Source: Campylobacter concisus
GTDB taxonomy: Bacteria > Campylobacterota > Campylobacteria > Campylobacterales > Campylobacteraceae
Assembly: GCF_003049085.1 (NCBI RefSeq)
Contig: NZ_PIQX01000006.1
Span: forward strand, 62,001-126,000
Direction: 5' to 3'
DNA length: 64,000 bases
In this document: positions 19,091 to 28,638 of the stretch, in pieces
Layout of the letters: every line of letters starts with the position of its first letter
Position numbering within the stretch: position 1 is the stretch's first letter
Translations under genes and position numbers: made by a program
Notes under the pieces: model-generated
What the model saw: only the letters and a program-made list of their open reading frames with translations
Told to the model about the DNA's origin: nothing
Databases searched by the model: none

Positions 19091-19588
19091 ATGAACAATA
19101 AACTAAATCAAGTTTTAAGTAAACAAAAACAGCAAATGAATGGTCCTGAGTTAAAAAATAATGAGGATATAGTTCAGCTAGTAGGATTTGTTGTTGGCGA
19201 GGAAGAGTACGCAATACCTATTTTAAATATCCAAGAGATAATCAAACCTATTGAATATACACGTGTTCCTAGTGTACCTGATTACGTTCTTGGCGTGTTT
19301 AACCTACGTGGAAATGTTATTCCGCTTATTGATTTGCGTAAGCGTTTTTCACTAAATGTCACAAAACAAAGCCCAAGCACAAGATATATAGTTATGAAAG
19401 ACGCGGATAATATCGCTGGCTTTGTGATAGACCGCTTGACGGAGGCTATCAGAATAGACCGTAACAGGATCGATCCGCCACCAGAGACTTTAGTAAAAGA
19501 CAAAGGCATGATTTATGGTATTGGTAAGCGCGATCAAAATATCCTTACGATCTTAAAGGTCGAAAGTCTTTTGAAACGTGATTTTTAG
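19091..19588 (+). CDS. cheW: Chemotaxis adaptor CheW
   Basis: 165-residue adaptor between receptors and CheA. After a polar N-terminal tail of about 25 residues comes the CheW fold, with VGEEEYAIPILNIQEIIKP, VPDYVLGVFNLRGNVIPLIDL (in pieces) and FVIDRLTEAIRI. The tail is longer than in E. coli CheW. The start ATG follows AGGGGTAAGGG. It ends the cheV-cheA-cheW unit; serB begins eight bases later. Confidence 0.95.
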   Translation: MNNKLNQVLSKQKQQMNGPELKNNEDIVQLVGFVVGEEEYAIPILNIQEIIKPIEYTRVPSVPDYVLGVFNLRGNVIPLIDLRKRFSLNVTKQSPSTRYIVMKDADNIAGFVIDRLTEAIRIDRNRIDPPPETLVKDKGMIYGIGKRDQNILTILKVESLLKRDF

Positions 19589-19596
19589 GGTATAGC

Positions 19597-20223
19597 TTGA
19601 TAAAACTTTGTGTTTTTGATTTTGACTCTACAATAATGGACGGCGAGACGATAGATATTCTCGCCGCCGCTAATAATGTTAGTGAAGAAGTAGCTAATAT
19701 AACTAAGCGTTCGATGAACGGTGAGCTTGATTTTTTTGAAAGTCTTACAAAAAGAGTAAAATTTTTAAAAGGATTGCCACTTTTAAAAGTAAATGAAATT
19801 TGCAAAAATTTACCCATAATGCCAGGAGCTGGCGAGCTAATAGAAGCTTTAAAGCAAAAGGGTATCAAAGTCGTGATTTTTAGCGGTGGATTTCACAATG
19901 CAACCGATGTAATGCAAAAAAAACTTAATTTTGATGCAAATTTTGCAAATATCTTGCATCATAAAGATGGAATTTTAAGTGGTGAAGTTGGCGGAGAGAT
20001 GATGTTTGGTAGTTCAAAGGGAGATATGATTGATCGCTTGTGTGGACTATTAAATTTAGGCAAGGACGAGATAATGTGTGTTGGGGACGGGGCCAATGAC
20101 ATATCGATGTTTAGAAAGTGCGACCTTAGCATTGCATTTTGTGCAAAAGATATCTTAAAAAAAGAAGCGACACATTGTATTGATGTTAAAGACTTGCGTG
20201 AAATTTTAAAATTTATAAGGTAG
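19597..20223 (+). CDS. serB: Phosphoserine phosphatase SerB
   Basis: HAD-family phosphatase that removes phosphate from phosphoserine, the last step of serine synthesis. The 208 residues show FDFDSTIMDGE (nucleophile Asp), VIFSGGF (motif II Ser), a Lys in GSSKGDMI and VGDGANDISM (motif IV). It lacks the N-terminal ACT-like region of E. coli SerB. It starts with TTG eight bases after cheW. serC is also in this window, 16 kb away, so the serine genes are scattered. Confidence 0.92.
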   Translation: MIKLCVFDFDSTIMDGETIDILAAANNVSEEVANITKRSMNGELDFFESLTKRVKFLKGLPLLKVNEICKNLPIMPGAGELIEALKQKGIKVVIFSGGFHNATDVMQKKLNFDANFANILHHKDGILSGEVGGEMMFGSSKGDMIDRLCGLLNLGKDEIMCVGDGANDISMFRKCDLSIAFCAKDILKKEATHCIDVKDLREILKFIR

Positions 20224-20229
20224 AAATTA

Positions 20230-21222
20230 ATGTATGACAACGAAGCTAAATTCTCTCTTTGGTGTGATTTTATAGAGAGAAATTTTTTACAAAGCGAATT
20301 TAACTCTTTATTGGAAAATAATATTATAAACGGCGCTACAAGTAATCCGGCTATTTTTAAAACAGCATTTGCTTCACCTGCTTATAAAAAGATCATAGAA
20401 ACTAGCAATAAACGCCACCCAAAAGATCTTTATGAAATTTTGGCTACTCAAGATATAAAAATTGCAGCATGTAAAATGTTAAGAAATTATGCAAACGGCG
20501 ATGATGGCTTTGTAAGCATTGAGGTTGATCCAAATTTAAGTGACGATACAGTCGCAACGATAGAAGAAGGTATCAGGCTTCATAATCTAATATCAATGCC
20601 AAATGTTATGATAAAAATTCCAGCTACAAAAGATGGCTATGAGGCGATGAGCGCGCTTATGGCAAGAGGAATTAGCGTAAATGCAACGCTTATATTTTCG
20701 CCAGATCAGGCTAAAAACTGCCTTGAAGCATTTAAAGAAGGCAGTAAGGCTTATGCAAGTCGCTTTATGGATACTACTATGCCAAAAGGTGTGATAAGTG
20801 TTTTTGTAAGTAGATTTGATAGAAAGCTTGATGAGGTTATGGCTGCAAAGAGCTTGCCAACGGGACAAATTGGCATAATGAATGCTGCGAATATATACCA
20901 CCTGATTGAAGATTTTGGACTAGAAAATGTAAGAACACTTTTTGCAAGCACAGGCGTAAAAGGCGGTAGTTTAAGAGGGGATTATTACGTTAGAGAGCTA
21001 ATGTATAAAAATTCTATAAATACAGCACCAATAGAGACGATAAAAGAATTTATAAAAGAAAAAGCAGAGGCAAAAAATGTACCTAGTAAAGAAAATATCT
21101 CAAGCTTTTTTCAGATTATAAAAAATAATGAGATAGATATAAATGTCGTTTATAAAGATTTATTAAGCGATGGCTTAAAGCAGTTTGTGTCAGCATTTGA
21201 TGATATTATGAAATCACTTTAG
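20230..21222 (+). CDS. tal: Transaldolase
   Basis: Transfers a dihydroxyacetone unit between sugar phosphates in the pentose phosphate pathway. It is a 330-residue TIM barrel with GATSNPAIF near the N-terminus, the Schiff-base Lys in VMIKIPATKDG, then VNATLIFS and FVSRFDRKLDE. Its length and motifs fit the transaldolase subfamily that includes actinobacterial and epsilonproteobacterial enzymes rather than the 317-residue E. coli type. It follows serB by six bases. A 117-base gap with a likely promoter separates it from rplY. Confidence 0.92.
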   Translation: MYDNEAKFSLWCDFIERNFLQSEFNSLLENNIINGATSNPAIFKTAFASPAYKKIIETSNKRHPKDLYEILATQDIKIAACKMLRNYANGDDGFVSIEVDPNLSDDTVATIEEGIRLHNLISMPNVMIKIPATKDGYEAMSALMARGISVNATLIFSPDQAKNCLEAFKEGSKAYASRFMDTTMPKGVISVFVSRFDRKLDEVMAAKSLPTGQIGIMNAANIYHLIEDFGLENVRTLFASTGVKGGSLRGDYYVRELMYKNSINTAPIETIKEFIKEKAEAKNVPSKENISSFFQIIKNNEIDINVVYKDLLSDGLKQFVSAFDDIMKSL

Positions 21223-21339
21223 ACAAAGAAGTCCAAGCTAATACACAAACAGCAAAAGTGATCATTCTTAAACAAGCTTTATGTGAAATTTATAAAGCAT
21301 TGGATAAAATCAGCACCTATTTTTTATGAAAGGAAAACG

Positions 21340-21876
21340 ATGTTAGAAGGAATCGTTAGAGAGAGTATCGGTAAGAAGTCTGCAAAGGCTTTGAGAAGAG
21401 ATGGTTATCTAATCGCCAACATTTATGGCAAGGGATTAGAGAATGTTGCAGCTGCTTTTAAAGTAAATGACTTTATTAAAGAAGCACGTAAAAAAGAGAG
21501 CCTTGCTTTTGATGTGAAAGTAGGCGGAAAAGTTTATAATGTCGTTATTGTTGATTACCAAAGAGATGTTGTTACAAGTGATCTTAAACACGTAGATCTA
21601 AAAGTAGCACTTCCAGGCGTTTTATCAAAATATATGATCCCAGTTAAGCCAGTTGGAACACCTATTGGTCTTAAAAATAAGGGCGTTTTGATCCAATCAA
21701 AAAGACGTCTTTGCGTAAAATGCACAGCTGAAAATTTACCAAATTCATTTGACGTTGATGTAAGCAAACTTGACATCGACGATACTATTTTGGTTCGTGA
21801 CATCACAGCTCCTAAAGGCGTTACTATTGTAGACGCTGACCGTGTTGCGGTACTTGGAGTTATTAAAGCTAAATAA
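21340..21876 (+). CDS. rplY: Ribosomal protein bL25 (CTC family)
   Basis: Large-subunit protein that binds 5S rRNA. The 178 residues comprise an N-terminal L25 barrel (about 1-95) and a C-terminal TL5/CTC domain that includes [18 protein letters not shown]. An in-frame ATG lies 57 bases earlier, but I choose the ATG at 21340 because GAAAGGA (21328-21334) is well spaced before it and the family begins MLEGIVRES-like. A TAAAAT at 21305-21310 could be its -10 box. pth follows after 11 bases, the common rplY-pth pairing. Confidence 0.93.
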   Translation: MLEGIVRESIGKKSAKALRRDGYLIANIYGKGLENVAAAFKVNDFIKEARKKESLAFDVKVGGKVYNVVIVDYQRDVVTSDLKHVDLKVALPGVLSKYMIPVKPVGTPIGLKNKGVLIQSKRRLCVKCTAENLPNSFDVDVSKLDIDDTILVRDITAPKGVTIVDADRVAVLGVIKAK

Positions 21877-21887
21877 AAAGGGCTTTT

Positions 21888-22436
21888 GTGACACTAATAG
21901 CGGGGCTGGGAAATCCTGGCTCCAAATATGAAAACACTAGACATAATATAGGCTTTATGCTTATAGATCTCCTAAAAGACTCAAATTACAAAGATGTTAG
22001 CTCAGCCAAATTCCAAGGCGAAGTTTTTAAATTTAACGACATTATCTTGCTAAAACCAACAACCTTTATGAACCTCTCAGGACAAAGTGTAAAAGCGGTA
22101 AAAGACTTTTATAAACCAGATAGAATAATTGTAATACACGATGACCTTGATCTTAGTTTTGGTGCAGTTAAATTTAAAAAAGGCGGCAGTAGTGGCGGGC
22201 ATAACGGCATAAAATCGATCGATGGATTAATAGGCAACGACTACGAAAGGGTGCGTATTGGCATTGGACACCTTGGTGATGCTAAAAATTTCGTCCTTGG
22301 AGAGTTTAGTGATGAAGAAAAAAAGGCTTTAGATGAAATTTTAGCCTACACAAAAAATGCAGTTTGTGAGCTAATAAAGAGTGACATCAATGAAATTTCG
22401 CAAAAATTTACGATAAAAAAAGGTCTTATCAAATGA
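21888..22436 (+). CDS. pth: Peptidyl-tRNA hydrolase
   Basis: Releases peptides from dropped-off peptidyl-tRNAs. The 182 residues begin with GTG. LIAGLGNPGSKYENTRHNIGF (seen as GLGNPGSKYE and TRHNIGF) carries the catalytic His. KPTTFMNLSG and IHDDLDL hold further active-site residues, and GGHNGIKSI is the late motif. The 3' end overlaps the LptF/G permease gene by four bases. Confidence 0.95.
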   Translation: MTLIAGLGNPGSKYENTRHNIGFMLIDLLKDSNYKDVSSAKFQGEVFKFNDIILLKPTTFMNLSGQSVKAVKDFYKPDRIIVIHDDLDLSFGAVKFKKGGSSGGHNGIKSIDGLIGNDYERVRIGIGHLGDAKNFVLGEFSDEEKKALDEILAYTKNAVCELIKSDINEISQKFTIKKGLIK

Positions 22437-23497
22437 AACTATACGCCAGATACGTTGGCTGGGTCTATATAAAATCTTTTCTTATCGTATTTTTAGCGCT
22501 TGAACTATTTTATGTCGGAATCGATCTACTTACAAATTTAAAAGATCTGCCGCCATCTGCTAACCTTCAGCTCCTTTATGTTGGGCTTACATCGCTTAGC
22601 GCTATTGGCTATGTTTTGCCACTTTCGCTCATTTTTGCACTAATAATTTTACATGTAAATATGGTTCGCTCAAACGAGCTAATCAGTTTTTATGCACTTG
22701 GCATTAGCAAAAATAGCTTAATTTTTCCACCATTTTTTATTGCACTTTTTGTAACTATTTTTTATGTCGGCTTAAATTTTACTCCATTTGCCTATGCACA
22801 CGACTATCAAAAAAGTATCGCTAAAAATACGGCTTTTTCAAAAAGCACAAATGATTCATTTTTAAAATTTGAAGGCAAATTTATCTACATAAAGGAGCTA
22901 AATTCTGTTAATCAAATAGCAAATGATGTTAGAATTTTTGAGATAAATGGCACAAATTTACTCTCAACTACATTTGCAAATCATGCTAATTTTAAAGACA
23001 ATGAGTGGATTTTAAAAGATGTTAATCAAACTCTTTTGCCGCAAATTTTAGAGCTTGGTGAAGCTGGTTTTAATAAAATACAAAGTGATAGCTTAGATGC
23101 ATTAAAAGGCTTTAAGCCAAAGAGTATTGAAAGCGCTGCTAGTGTTGAAAACTCAAAATTTAATATCCCAGATGCGATAAATTTTATAAAGACATTTAAG
23201 AATGAAGGCATCGGCCTTGATAGCGCAAAAACAGCTTTTTACAACCTTGCTATCGCACCATTTTTTGCACCATTTTTGTTGCTCATTTTTTACTATCATT
23301 TGCCTGTAACTGGTAGATTTTTTAATCTTGCACTTTCGACTTTTATTTTTGTTGTGATAACTCTTGTCGTTTGGGGATTGCTCTTTATTCTTGCAAAATT
23401 TGCACAAACTTCTGTGATCTTGCCAGAGATTGGTATAGTTTTGCCAGTCATTTTACTTTTTGTATACGCCATTTATCTCATAAAATCGCATCGTTAA
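22433..23497 (+). CDS. LptF/LptG family LPS-transport permease
   Basis: Inner-membrane YjgP/YjgQ family protein of 354 residues. LptF and LptG form the permease of the LptB2FG transporter that extracts LPS from the inner membrane. Membrane segments are at about 12-35, 50-80, 95-120 near the N-terminus and three more between about 270 and 350. They surround a periplasmic beta-jellyroll domain (about 125-260), the normal layout. I cannot separate LptF from LptG by eye. It is coupled to pth by ATGA and is followed by a small hairpin and the lysA promoter. lptD is also in this window. Confidence 0.85.
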   Translation: MKLYARYVGWVYIKSFLIVFLALELFYVGIDLLTNLKDLPPSANLQLLYVGLTSLSAIGYVLPLSLIFALIILHVNMVRSNELISFYALGISKNSLIFPPFFIALFVTIFYVGLNFTPFAYAHDYQKSIAKNTAFSKSTNDSFLKFEGKFIYIKELNSVNQIANDVRIFEINGTNLLSTTFANHANFKDNEWILKDVNQTLLPQILELGEAGFNKIQSDSLDALKGFKPKSIESAASVENSKFNIPDAINFIKTFKNEGIGLDSAKTAFYNLAIAPFFAPFLLLIFYYHLPVTGRFFNLALSTFIFVVITLVVWGLLFILAKFAQTSVILPEIGIVLPVILLFVYAIYLIKSHR

Positions 23498-23519
23498 GCC
23501 AAATTTTGGCAAGCTTTTT
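23498..23519 (+). terminator. Possible short terminator after the LptF/G gene
   Basis: GCCAA-ATT-TTGGC (5-bp stem) directly follows the stop codon and is trailed by AAGCTTTTT. The stem is short, so this is only a candidate. Confidence 0.35.
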
Positions 23520-23520
23520 G

Positions 23521-23526
23521 TAAAAT
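23521..23526 (+). promoter_or_regulatory. Putative -10 box for lysA
   Basis: TAAAAT preceded by a CTTTTTG stretch, 27 bases before the lysA ATG. The same TTTTGTAAAATC context occurs before dnaE (62463-62473), which strengthens both. Confidence 0.5.
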
Positions 23527-23552
23527 CAAGCCATTTTAATAAAGGCTATTTT

Positions 23553-24776
23553 ATGGATTTTAAAGAGCTTGCAAATAGATACAAAACCCCACTTTACATT
23601 TATGATTTTAACCACATAAAAAACCGCTATGAAGCACTAAAAAATGCATTTTTTGCTAGAAAATCTCTCATTTGCTATGCGGTGAAAGCAAACTCAAATT
23701 TAAGTGTTTTGAAATTTCTAGCTGATCTTGGAGCTGGATTTGATTGTGTTAGCATTGGCGAAGTAAAAAGAGCGCTTTTAGCAGGCGCGAAGAGATATCA
23801 GATCATTTTTAGTGGTGTTGGCAAGAGCGATGAAGAGTTAAAAGAGGCTTTGAAAAATGAAATTTTACTCATAAATGTTGAGAGTTTTGCCGAACTTTTA
23901 AGGCTTGAAGAGATCGCAAAAGGGCTAAACTTAAAGGCAAGAATTAGCATTAGGGTAAATCCAGGTGTCGATGCAAAAACTCACCCATATATCTCAACAG
24001 GACTAAATGAAAATAAATTTGGCGTTGATGCCGAAACAGCTAAAAGAATGTATATTCACGCTAAAAACTCGGACTTTCTTGAACCAACTGGCATACATTT
24101 TCACATCGGCTCACAGCTAACTTCTCTAAGTCCTATAATTGACGCTGCAAATATCGTTAGCGAGCTTTTAAGAGAGCTAAGAGCGCTTGAGATAGATATC
24201 AAATTTTTTGACGTTGGTGGCGGACTTGGTATCATCTATAACGACGAAAAAGAGATAAATTTATACGACTACGCACAGGGAATTTTAGGTGCGCTAAAGG
24301 GTCAAGACGCAACTATCGTTTGCGAGCCAGGGCGCTTCATTGTTGGTAATGCTGGCTACTTTGTCGCAAGTGTTTTATATGAAAAATTTAACGGCAAAAA
24401 GAGATTTGTCATCACTGATGGCGCGATGAATGATCTCATAAGGCCAAGCCTTTATGGCGCGCATCACAAAATTTTTGTCGATGGTAAAGACGAAAATTTA
24501 GGCACTTGTGACGTGGTCGGTCCAGTTTGTGAAAGTGGCGATTTTTTAGCAAAAGATATAGAGCTACCAGAGTGCGATAGTGGCGATATCATCGTGGTTA
24601 AAGGGGCTGGGGCTTATGGATTTAGCATGAGTTCAAACTATAACACAAGAAACAGAGCCGCTGAAGTTTGCGTGCTTGATGGCAAAGATAGACTTATAAG
24701 AAGACGTGAGAGCTTTGAAGGTGTCGTGGCACTTGAGAGAGAATTTTTGGAGAGCGCTGATGCAAGAGCTAAATGA
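23553..24776 (+). CDS. lysA: Diaminopimelate decarboxylase LysA
   Basis: PLP enzyme (fold III) that converts meso-diaminopimelate to lysine. Its 407 residues include ICYAVKANSN with the PLP Lys, IHFHIGSQL, DVGGGLGI, CEPGRFIVGNAG, and DGAMNDLIRPSLY with the late GAYGFSMSSNYN segment. pheA begins inside its last 17 bases. As I recall, C. jejuni has a hydrolase gene between lysA and pheA that is absent here. Confidence 0.96.
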   Translation: MDFKELANRYKTPLYIYDFNHIKNRYEALKNAFFARKSLICYAVKANSNLSVLKFLADLGAGFDCVSIGEVKRALLAGAKRYQIIFSGVGKSDEELKEALKNEILLINVESFAELLRLEEIAKGLNLKARISIRVNPGVDAKTHPYISTGLNENKFGVDAETAKRMYIHAKNSDFLEPTGIHFHIGSQLTSLSPIIDAANIVSELLRELRALEIDIKFFDVGGGLGIIYNDEKEINLYDYAQGILGALKGQDATIVCEPGRFIVGNAGYFVASVLYEKFNGKKRFVITDGAMNDLIRPSLYGAHHKIFVDGKDENLGTCDVVGPVCESGDFLAKDIELPECDSGDIIVVKGAGAYGFSMSSNYNTRNRAAEVCVLDGKDRLIRRRESFEGVVALEREFLESADARAK

Positions 24777-25839
24777 GCTTAGAAAAGAGATCGATGCGAT
24801 CGATGATCTCATCTTAAAAAAACTAAATGAAAGGATGATTTTAGTTGAACAAATAGGCAAGCTAAAACAAACTAGCGGAACGCCTATATATCGTCCTGAA
24901 CGCGAGCGAGCTATCATAAACCGCTTAACTAGTCTTAGCAAAGACAAAGCTTTAAATAAAGCTGCTATTGAAGCCATTTATCTTGAAATCTTTGCTGTTA
25001 GTAGAAATTTAGAGATGCCTCAAAAGATCGTATATCTAGGGCCTGAAGGCACTTACACGCATCAGGCGGCTCAGAGTAGATTTGGCGCGATGAGTTTATA
25101 TTTGCCACTTGCGACCATCGAGGCGGTTTTTACAAAGCTAGCTCAAAAAGAGGCGAAATATGGCGTTGTGCCTATTGAAAATAATACCGAAGGCGCTGTT
25201 GGCGCTACGCTTGATTGTTTGAGTAAATTTAGTGATATAAAAATAGTTGCTGAGCTTTATGTGGATATCCATCACAGCTTTGTTAGCATAAATGAAAATT
25301 TAAAAGAGATAAAGCGAATTTATTCACATCCGCAAGGGTATAATCAATGCCGTAAATTTTTAGAAGATCATATGCTAAATGAAATTGAATTTGTTCCAGC
25401 AAAATCAACCGCAGCAGCTGCATATATGGCATCAATGGATAGAAACTCAGCTGCCATTTGCTCAAAGATCGCAGCAAAAATTTACAACGTGCCAATCGTC
25501 TATGAGACGATCGAAGACAATATGGCAAATAGAACGAGATTTTTGATTTTAAGCGATTTTAAAAATGCAAGAGTTGAAAACTCAAAAACTTCGATCCTTG
25601 CAAAGACCGATCATAGTCCAGGACGCCTTGCTGATCTGCTTTCTATATTTAAAAATGAAAATATCAATATCACAAAACTTGAGTCACGTCCTATCAAACA
25701 GCGCGAATTTAAGTCAATTTTTTATCTTGACTTTGAAGGGCATATCGACGATGAGAAGGTGCAAAACGCCTTTGAACTCGCAAAAGAGAGCGGTGCTGAG
25801 ATAACATGGCTTGGAAGCTATTTAAACGGAGATGAGTAA
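24760..25839 (+). CDS. pheA: Bifunctional chorismate mutase / prephenate dehydratase PheA
   Basis: Two steps from chorismate to phenylpyruvate for phenylalanine. In order of the 359 residues: AroQ-type mutase helices (about 1-90), prephenate dehydratase with [27 protein letters not shown] and NRTRFLIL, then a C-terminal ACT domain with [10 protein letters not shown], the Phe-feedback site. A frame runs 54 bases further upstream, but I choose ATG 24760 because the family starts at the mutase helix and that start overlaps lysA as tightly packed genes here do. hisC follows with a one-base overlap. Confidence 0.94.
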   Translation: MQELNELRKEIDAIDDLILKKLNERMILVEQIGKLKQTSGTPIYRPERERAIINRLTSLSKDKALNKAAIEAIYLEIFAVSRNLEMPQKIVYLGPEGTYTHQAAQSRFGAMSLYLPLATIEAVFTKLAQKEAKYGVVPIENNTEGAVGATLDCLSKFSDIKIVAELYVDIHHSFVSINENLKEIKRIYSHPQGYNQCRKFLEDHMLNEIEFVPAKSTAAAAYMASMDRNSAAICSKIAAKIYNVPIVYETIEDNMANRTRFLILSDFKNARVENSKTSILAKTDHSPGRLADLLSIFKNENINITKLESRPIKQREFKSIFYLDFEGHIDDEKVQNAFELAKESGAEITWLGSYLNGDE

Positions 25840-26936
25840 TGAAATTTAATGACTTTTTAGATGATCTAGTAAATTACGAGGCTGGAAAGCCGATCGAACT
25901 TGTGGTTAGAGAGTTTGGCATCGATGCAAAAGATGTGATAAAGCTAGCTAGTAACGAAAACCCTTTTGGCACGAGCAAACGCGTAGAAGAGGCGCTAAAA
26001 GAGGTCGCTAAAAAAGCGCATCTCTATCCAGACGATAGCTACTTTGAGCTAAAAGAGGGGCTGGCTAAGAAATTTGGTGTAACTAGCAAAAAATTAATCA
26101 TCGGCTCTGGAAGTGACCAGATCATAGAGTATGCACTTCACGCAAAGGCAAATAAGCAAAGTGGTGTTTTGATGGCTGGTGTGACATTTGCGATGTATGA
26201 AATTTATGCAAAACAAACTGGGGCTAAAATTTATCGCACAAAGAGTGTGGAGCATAATTTGAGTGAGTTTTTAGAAATTTATAATGCGCATAAAGATGAA
26301 ATTTCAGTAATCTTTCTTTGCTTGCCAAACAATCCTTTGGGTGAGTGTTTGGACGCAGATGAGGTCTTTAAATTTATAAAAAGCATTGATGAAAACACGC
26401 TTGTGGTGCTTGATTGTGCTTACAACGAATTTGCTAAATTTAAAGATAGCAAAAAAGAGATAAAACCAAGCGAGGTGGTAAAATTTAAAAATGCCATCTA
26501 TCTTGGAACATTCTCAAAGGCCTACGCACTTGGTGGTATGCGCGTGGGATACGGCATAGCAAATGAAGAGATCATAGGTGCTCTCTCAAAACTAAGAGCT
26601 CCGTTTAACGTCACAACTCTAAGCCTAAGAGCTGCGATAGTAGCACTTGGGGATGATGAGTTTGTGCAGCAAACCATGCAAAATAACTTCGAGCAGATGA
26701 AGAGATATGAGGAATTTGCAAGGCAAAATGGCATAGAGTTTATCCCAAGCTACACAAATTTCATTACATTTAAATTTAACGAGCCAAAATCAAGCCAGAT
26801 ATGCGAAAAGATGCTAAAAAAAGGTATAATTTTACGAGATTTAAAAAGCTATGCCTTAAATGCGGTGAGAATCACCATCGGTCAGGCATGGCAAAACGAT
26901 AGGTTTTTTGAAGAGTTAAAGCAAATTTTAAAGTAG
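25839..26936 (+). CDS. hisC: Histidinol-phosphate aminotransferase HisC
   Basis: PLP-dependent aminotransferase of 365 residues, transaminating imidazole-acetol phosphate with glutamate. Visible: [49 protein letters not shown] and [16 protein letters not shown] with the PLP Lys. Coupled to pheA (TAATGA). HisC enzymes often also accept aromatic substrates, so adjacency to pheA may be functional, though that is inference. Confidence 0.93.
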   Translation: MKFNDFLDDLVNYEAGKPIELVVREFGIDAKDVIKLASNENPFGTSKRVEEALKEVAKKAHLYPDDSYFELKEGLAKKFGVTSKKLIIGSGSDQIIEYALHAKANKQSGVLMAGVTFAMYEIYAKQTGAKIYRTKSVEHNLSEFLEIYNAHKDEISVIFLCLPNNPLGECLDADEVFKFIKSIDENTLVVLDCAYNEFAKFKDSKKEIKPSEVVKFKNAIYLGTFSKAYALGGMRVGYGIANEEIIGALSKLRAPFNVTTLSLRAAIVALGDDEFVQQTMQNNFEQMKRYEEFARQNGIEFIPSYTNFITFKFNEPKSSQICEKMLKKGIILRDLKSYALNAVRITIGQAWQNDRFFEELKQILK

Positions 26937-26940
26937 GGAT

Positions 26941-28638
26941 ATGGATTTTAAGGCATTACTTCATCAAATAAGTCAAATTTATCAAAAGCTTTCATTAAAG
27001 CAAAAAATCGTTGCAGCTAGCTCGATCGTCTTGGTCGTGGCATTTTTGGTATTTTTAACACTTTATAAAAGCAAAAATGAAAATTTTGCAGGCTACAGCG
27101 TTCTTTTTGAAAACATCAGCCCAAGCGACTCAGCCTTAATAGTCGATCAGCTAAACAAAGATGGCATTAAGTATAAACTAGCAAACGAAGGCACTATCCT
27201 TGTGCCAACGAGCGATGTCTATAAAGAGCGTATCGCGGTTGCAACGCTTGGCATACCAAAAGAGAGTAAAATCGGCTTTGAAATTTTTGATAAGCAAGAA
27301 TTTGGTGCGACTGATGCCGAGCAGAGAGTAAAATTTCAAAGAGCGCTTGAGGGCGAACTAGCTAGAACGATCGAGAGTCTTTCTTCTATCCAAAAAGCGA
27401 CTGTAAGAATAGCCATACCAAAAGAGAGCGTTTTTACTGAGCGTCAAGCACTTCCAACAGCTTCTATCGTTGTTGAGTTAAAGCCAGGCGTTAGCCTAAA
27501 CGCAAAGCAAATTTTTGGTATTAAAAACCTTGTCGCTGCTTCTGTTACAAACTTAAGCACAGAAAATGTAAAAATCGTAAATCAAGACGGCGTCGCACTT
27601 GGCGATGAAGATGGTGAGTTTGATAGTGATGCTATAGCTCAGCAGATCCGCTATAAGCGCGAGTTTGAAAATAATTACGAGCAAAAGATCGTAAATGTGC
27701 TAGCTCCTATCGTGGGCGGTGCGGACAAGGTCGTAGCAAAGGTAAATATCGACTTTGACTTTGATAAAAAAGATACAAAAAGCGAGGTTTATGACCCAAA
27801 TAACGTCGTAAGAAGCGAAAGCAATATCGAGGAAAAGCGCCAAGGCTCAGCACCAAATGAAGTTGGTGGCGTCCCAGGTGCAGTTAGCAACATTGGCCCT
27901 GTTCAAGGGCTAGATGACAGCACTTTAAAAGAGCAGTACAACAAAAGCTCGCAGCAGACAAACTACGAAATTTCAAAGAAAGTAACAAATGTCAAAGGGC
28001 AGTTTGCTAGCATAAACAGAGTAAGTGCAGCTGTCGTTATAGACGGACTTTATCAGAGCAAAAAAGACAAAGATGGCAAGCCAACTGGCGAGCTTGAATT
28101 TGCCCCACTTACCAAAGAGCAAAGAGAGTCAATCACAAATTTAATCAAACAATCAATCGGCTATAACCAAAATAGAGGCGATGAAGTAAGCTTAGATAAC
28201 TTTGAGTTTAAAACTGGCAAAGATATAAGCACTAGCGAGAAGATGGATGGCTTTGTGAATAACTATGTGGTGCCATTTATGCCGCTATTAAAATATATTT
28301 TTGCAGCATTGTTGCTTTATATTTTCTATAAAAAAGTCATTGTGCCATTTATGCAAAAGATGCTTGAAGAGACAAAAGAAGAAGAGGAGCAAGTTCAAGA
28401 TGGCCTTGAGGATATTGAGGTAGATGCTGAAGATACGCTTGAGAAATTTAAAGCTGCTCGCAAAAAGGTCGAAGAGCAACTAGGACTTAGTGGCGAGTTT
28501 AATGAAGATGAATTAAAATATGATGTTTTACTTGAGAAAATGAGAGCAGTCATCACAGAAAGAAATGAAGAGATAGCAATGCTACTTCAAGATATGGTAA
28601 AAAATGACAGCGACTTTAATATGCGTAAGGAAATTTGA
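26941..28638 (+). CDS. fliF: Flagellar MS-ring protein FliF
   Basis: 565-residue protein that forms the membrane ring of the flagellar basal body. A first membrane segment lies at about 23-42, followed by ring-building domains with FAGYSVLFENISPSDSALI (seen in pieces), EGELARTIESL and a variable region rich in charged residues (about 290-330). A second membrane segment is at about 441-461, and the C-terminal cytoplasmic tail binds FliG. First of the coupled fliF-fliG-fliH-dxs string, four bases after hisC. Confidence 0.96.
   Translation: MDFKALLHQISQIYQKLSLKQKIVAASSIVLVVAFLVFLTLYKSKNENFAGYSVLFENISPSDSALIVDQLNKDGIKYKLANEGTILVPTSDVYKERIAVATLGIPKESKIGFEIFDKQEFGATDAEQRVKFQRALEGELARTIESLSSIQKATVRIAIPKESVFTERQALPTASIVVELKPGVSLNAKQIFGIKNLVAASVTNLSTENVKIVNQDGVALGDEDGEFDSDAIAQQIRYKREFENNYEQKIVNVLAPIVGGADKVVAKVNIDFDFDKKDTKSEVYDPNNVVRSESNIEEKRQGSAPNEVGGVPGAVSNIGPVQGLDDSTLKEQYNKSSQQTNYEISKKVTNVKGQFASINRVSAAVVIDGLYQSKKDKDGKPTGELEFAPLTKEQRESITNLIKQSIGYNQNRGDEVSLDNFEFKTGKDISTSEKMDGFVNNYVVPFMPLLKYIFAALLLYIFYKKVIVPFMQKMLEETKEEEEQVQDGLEDIEVDAEDTLEKFKAARKKVEEQLGLSGEFNEDELKYDVLLEKMRAVITERNEEIAMLLQDMVKNDSDFNMRKEI

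Noticed and set aside
21283-21339. Upstream ATG for rplY giving 19 extra residues
   Set aside because: The downstream ATG at 21340 has the ribosome site and matches the family N-terminus.
24706-24759. Upstream start for pheA
   Set aside because: It adds 18 residues that do not belong to the mutase domain and lies deep in lysA; ATG 24760 fits better.
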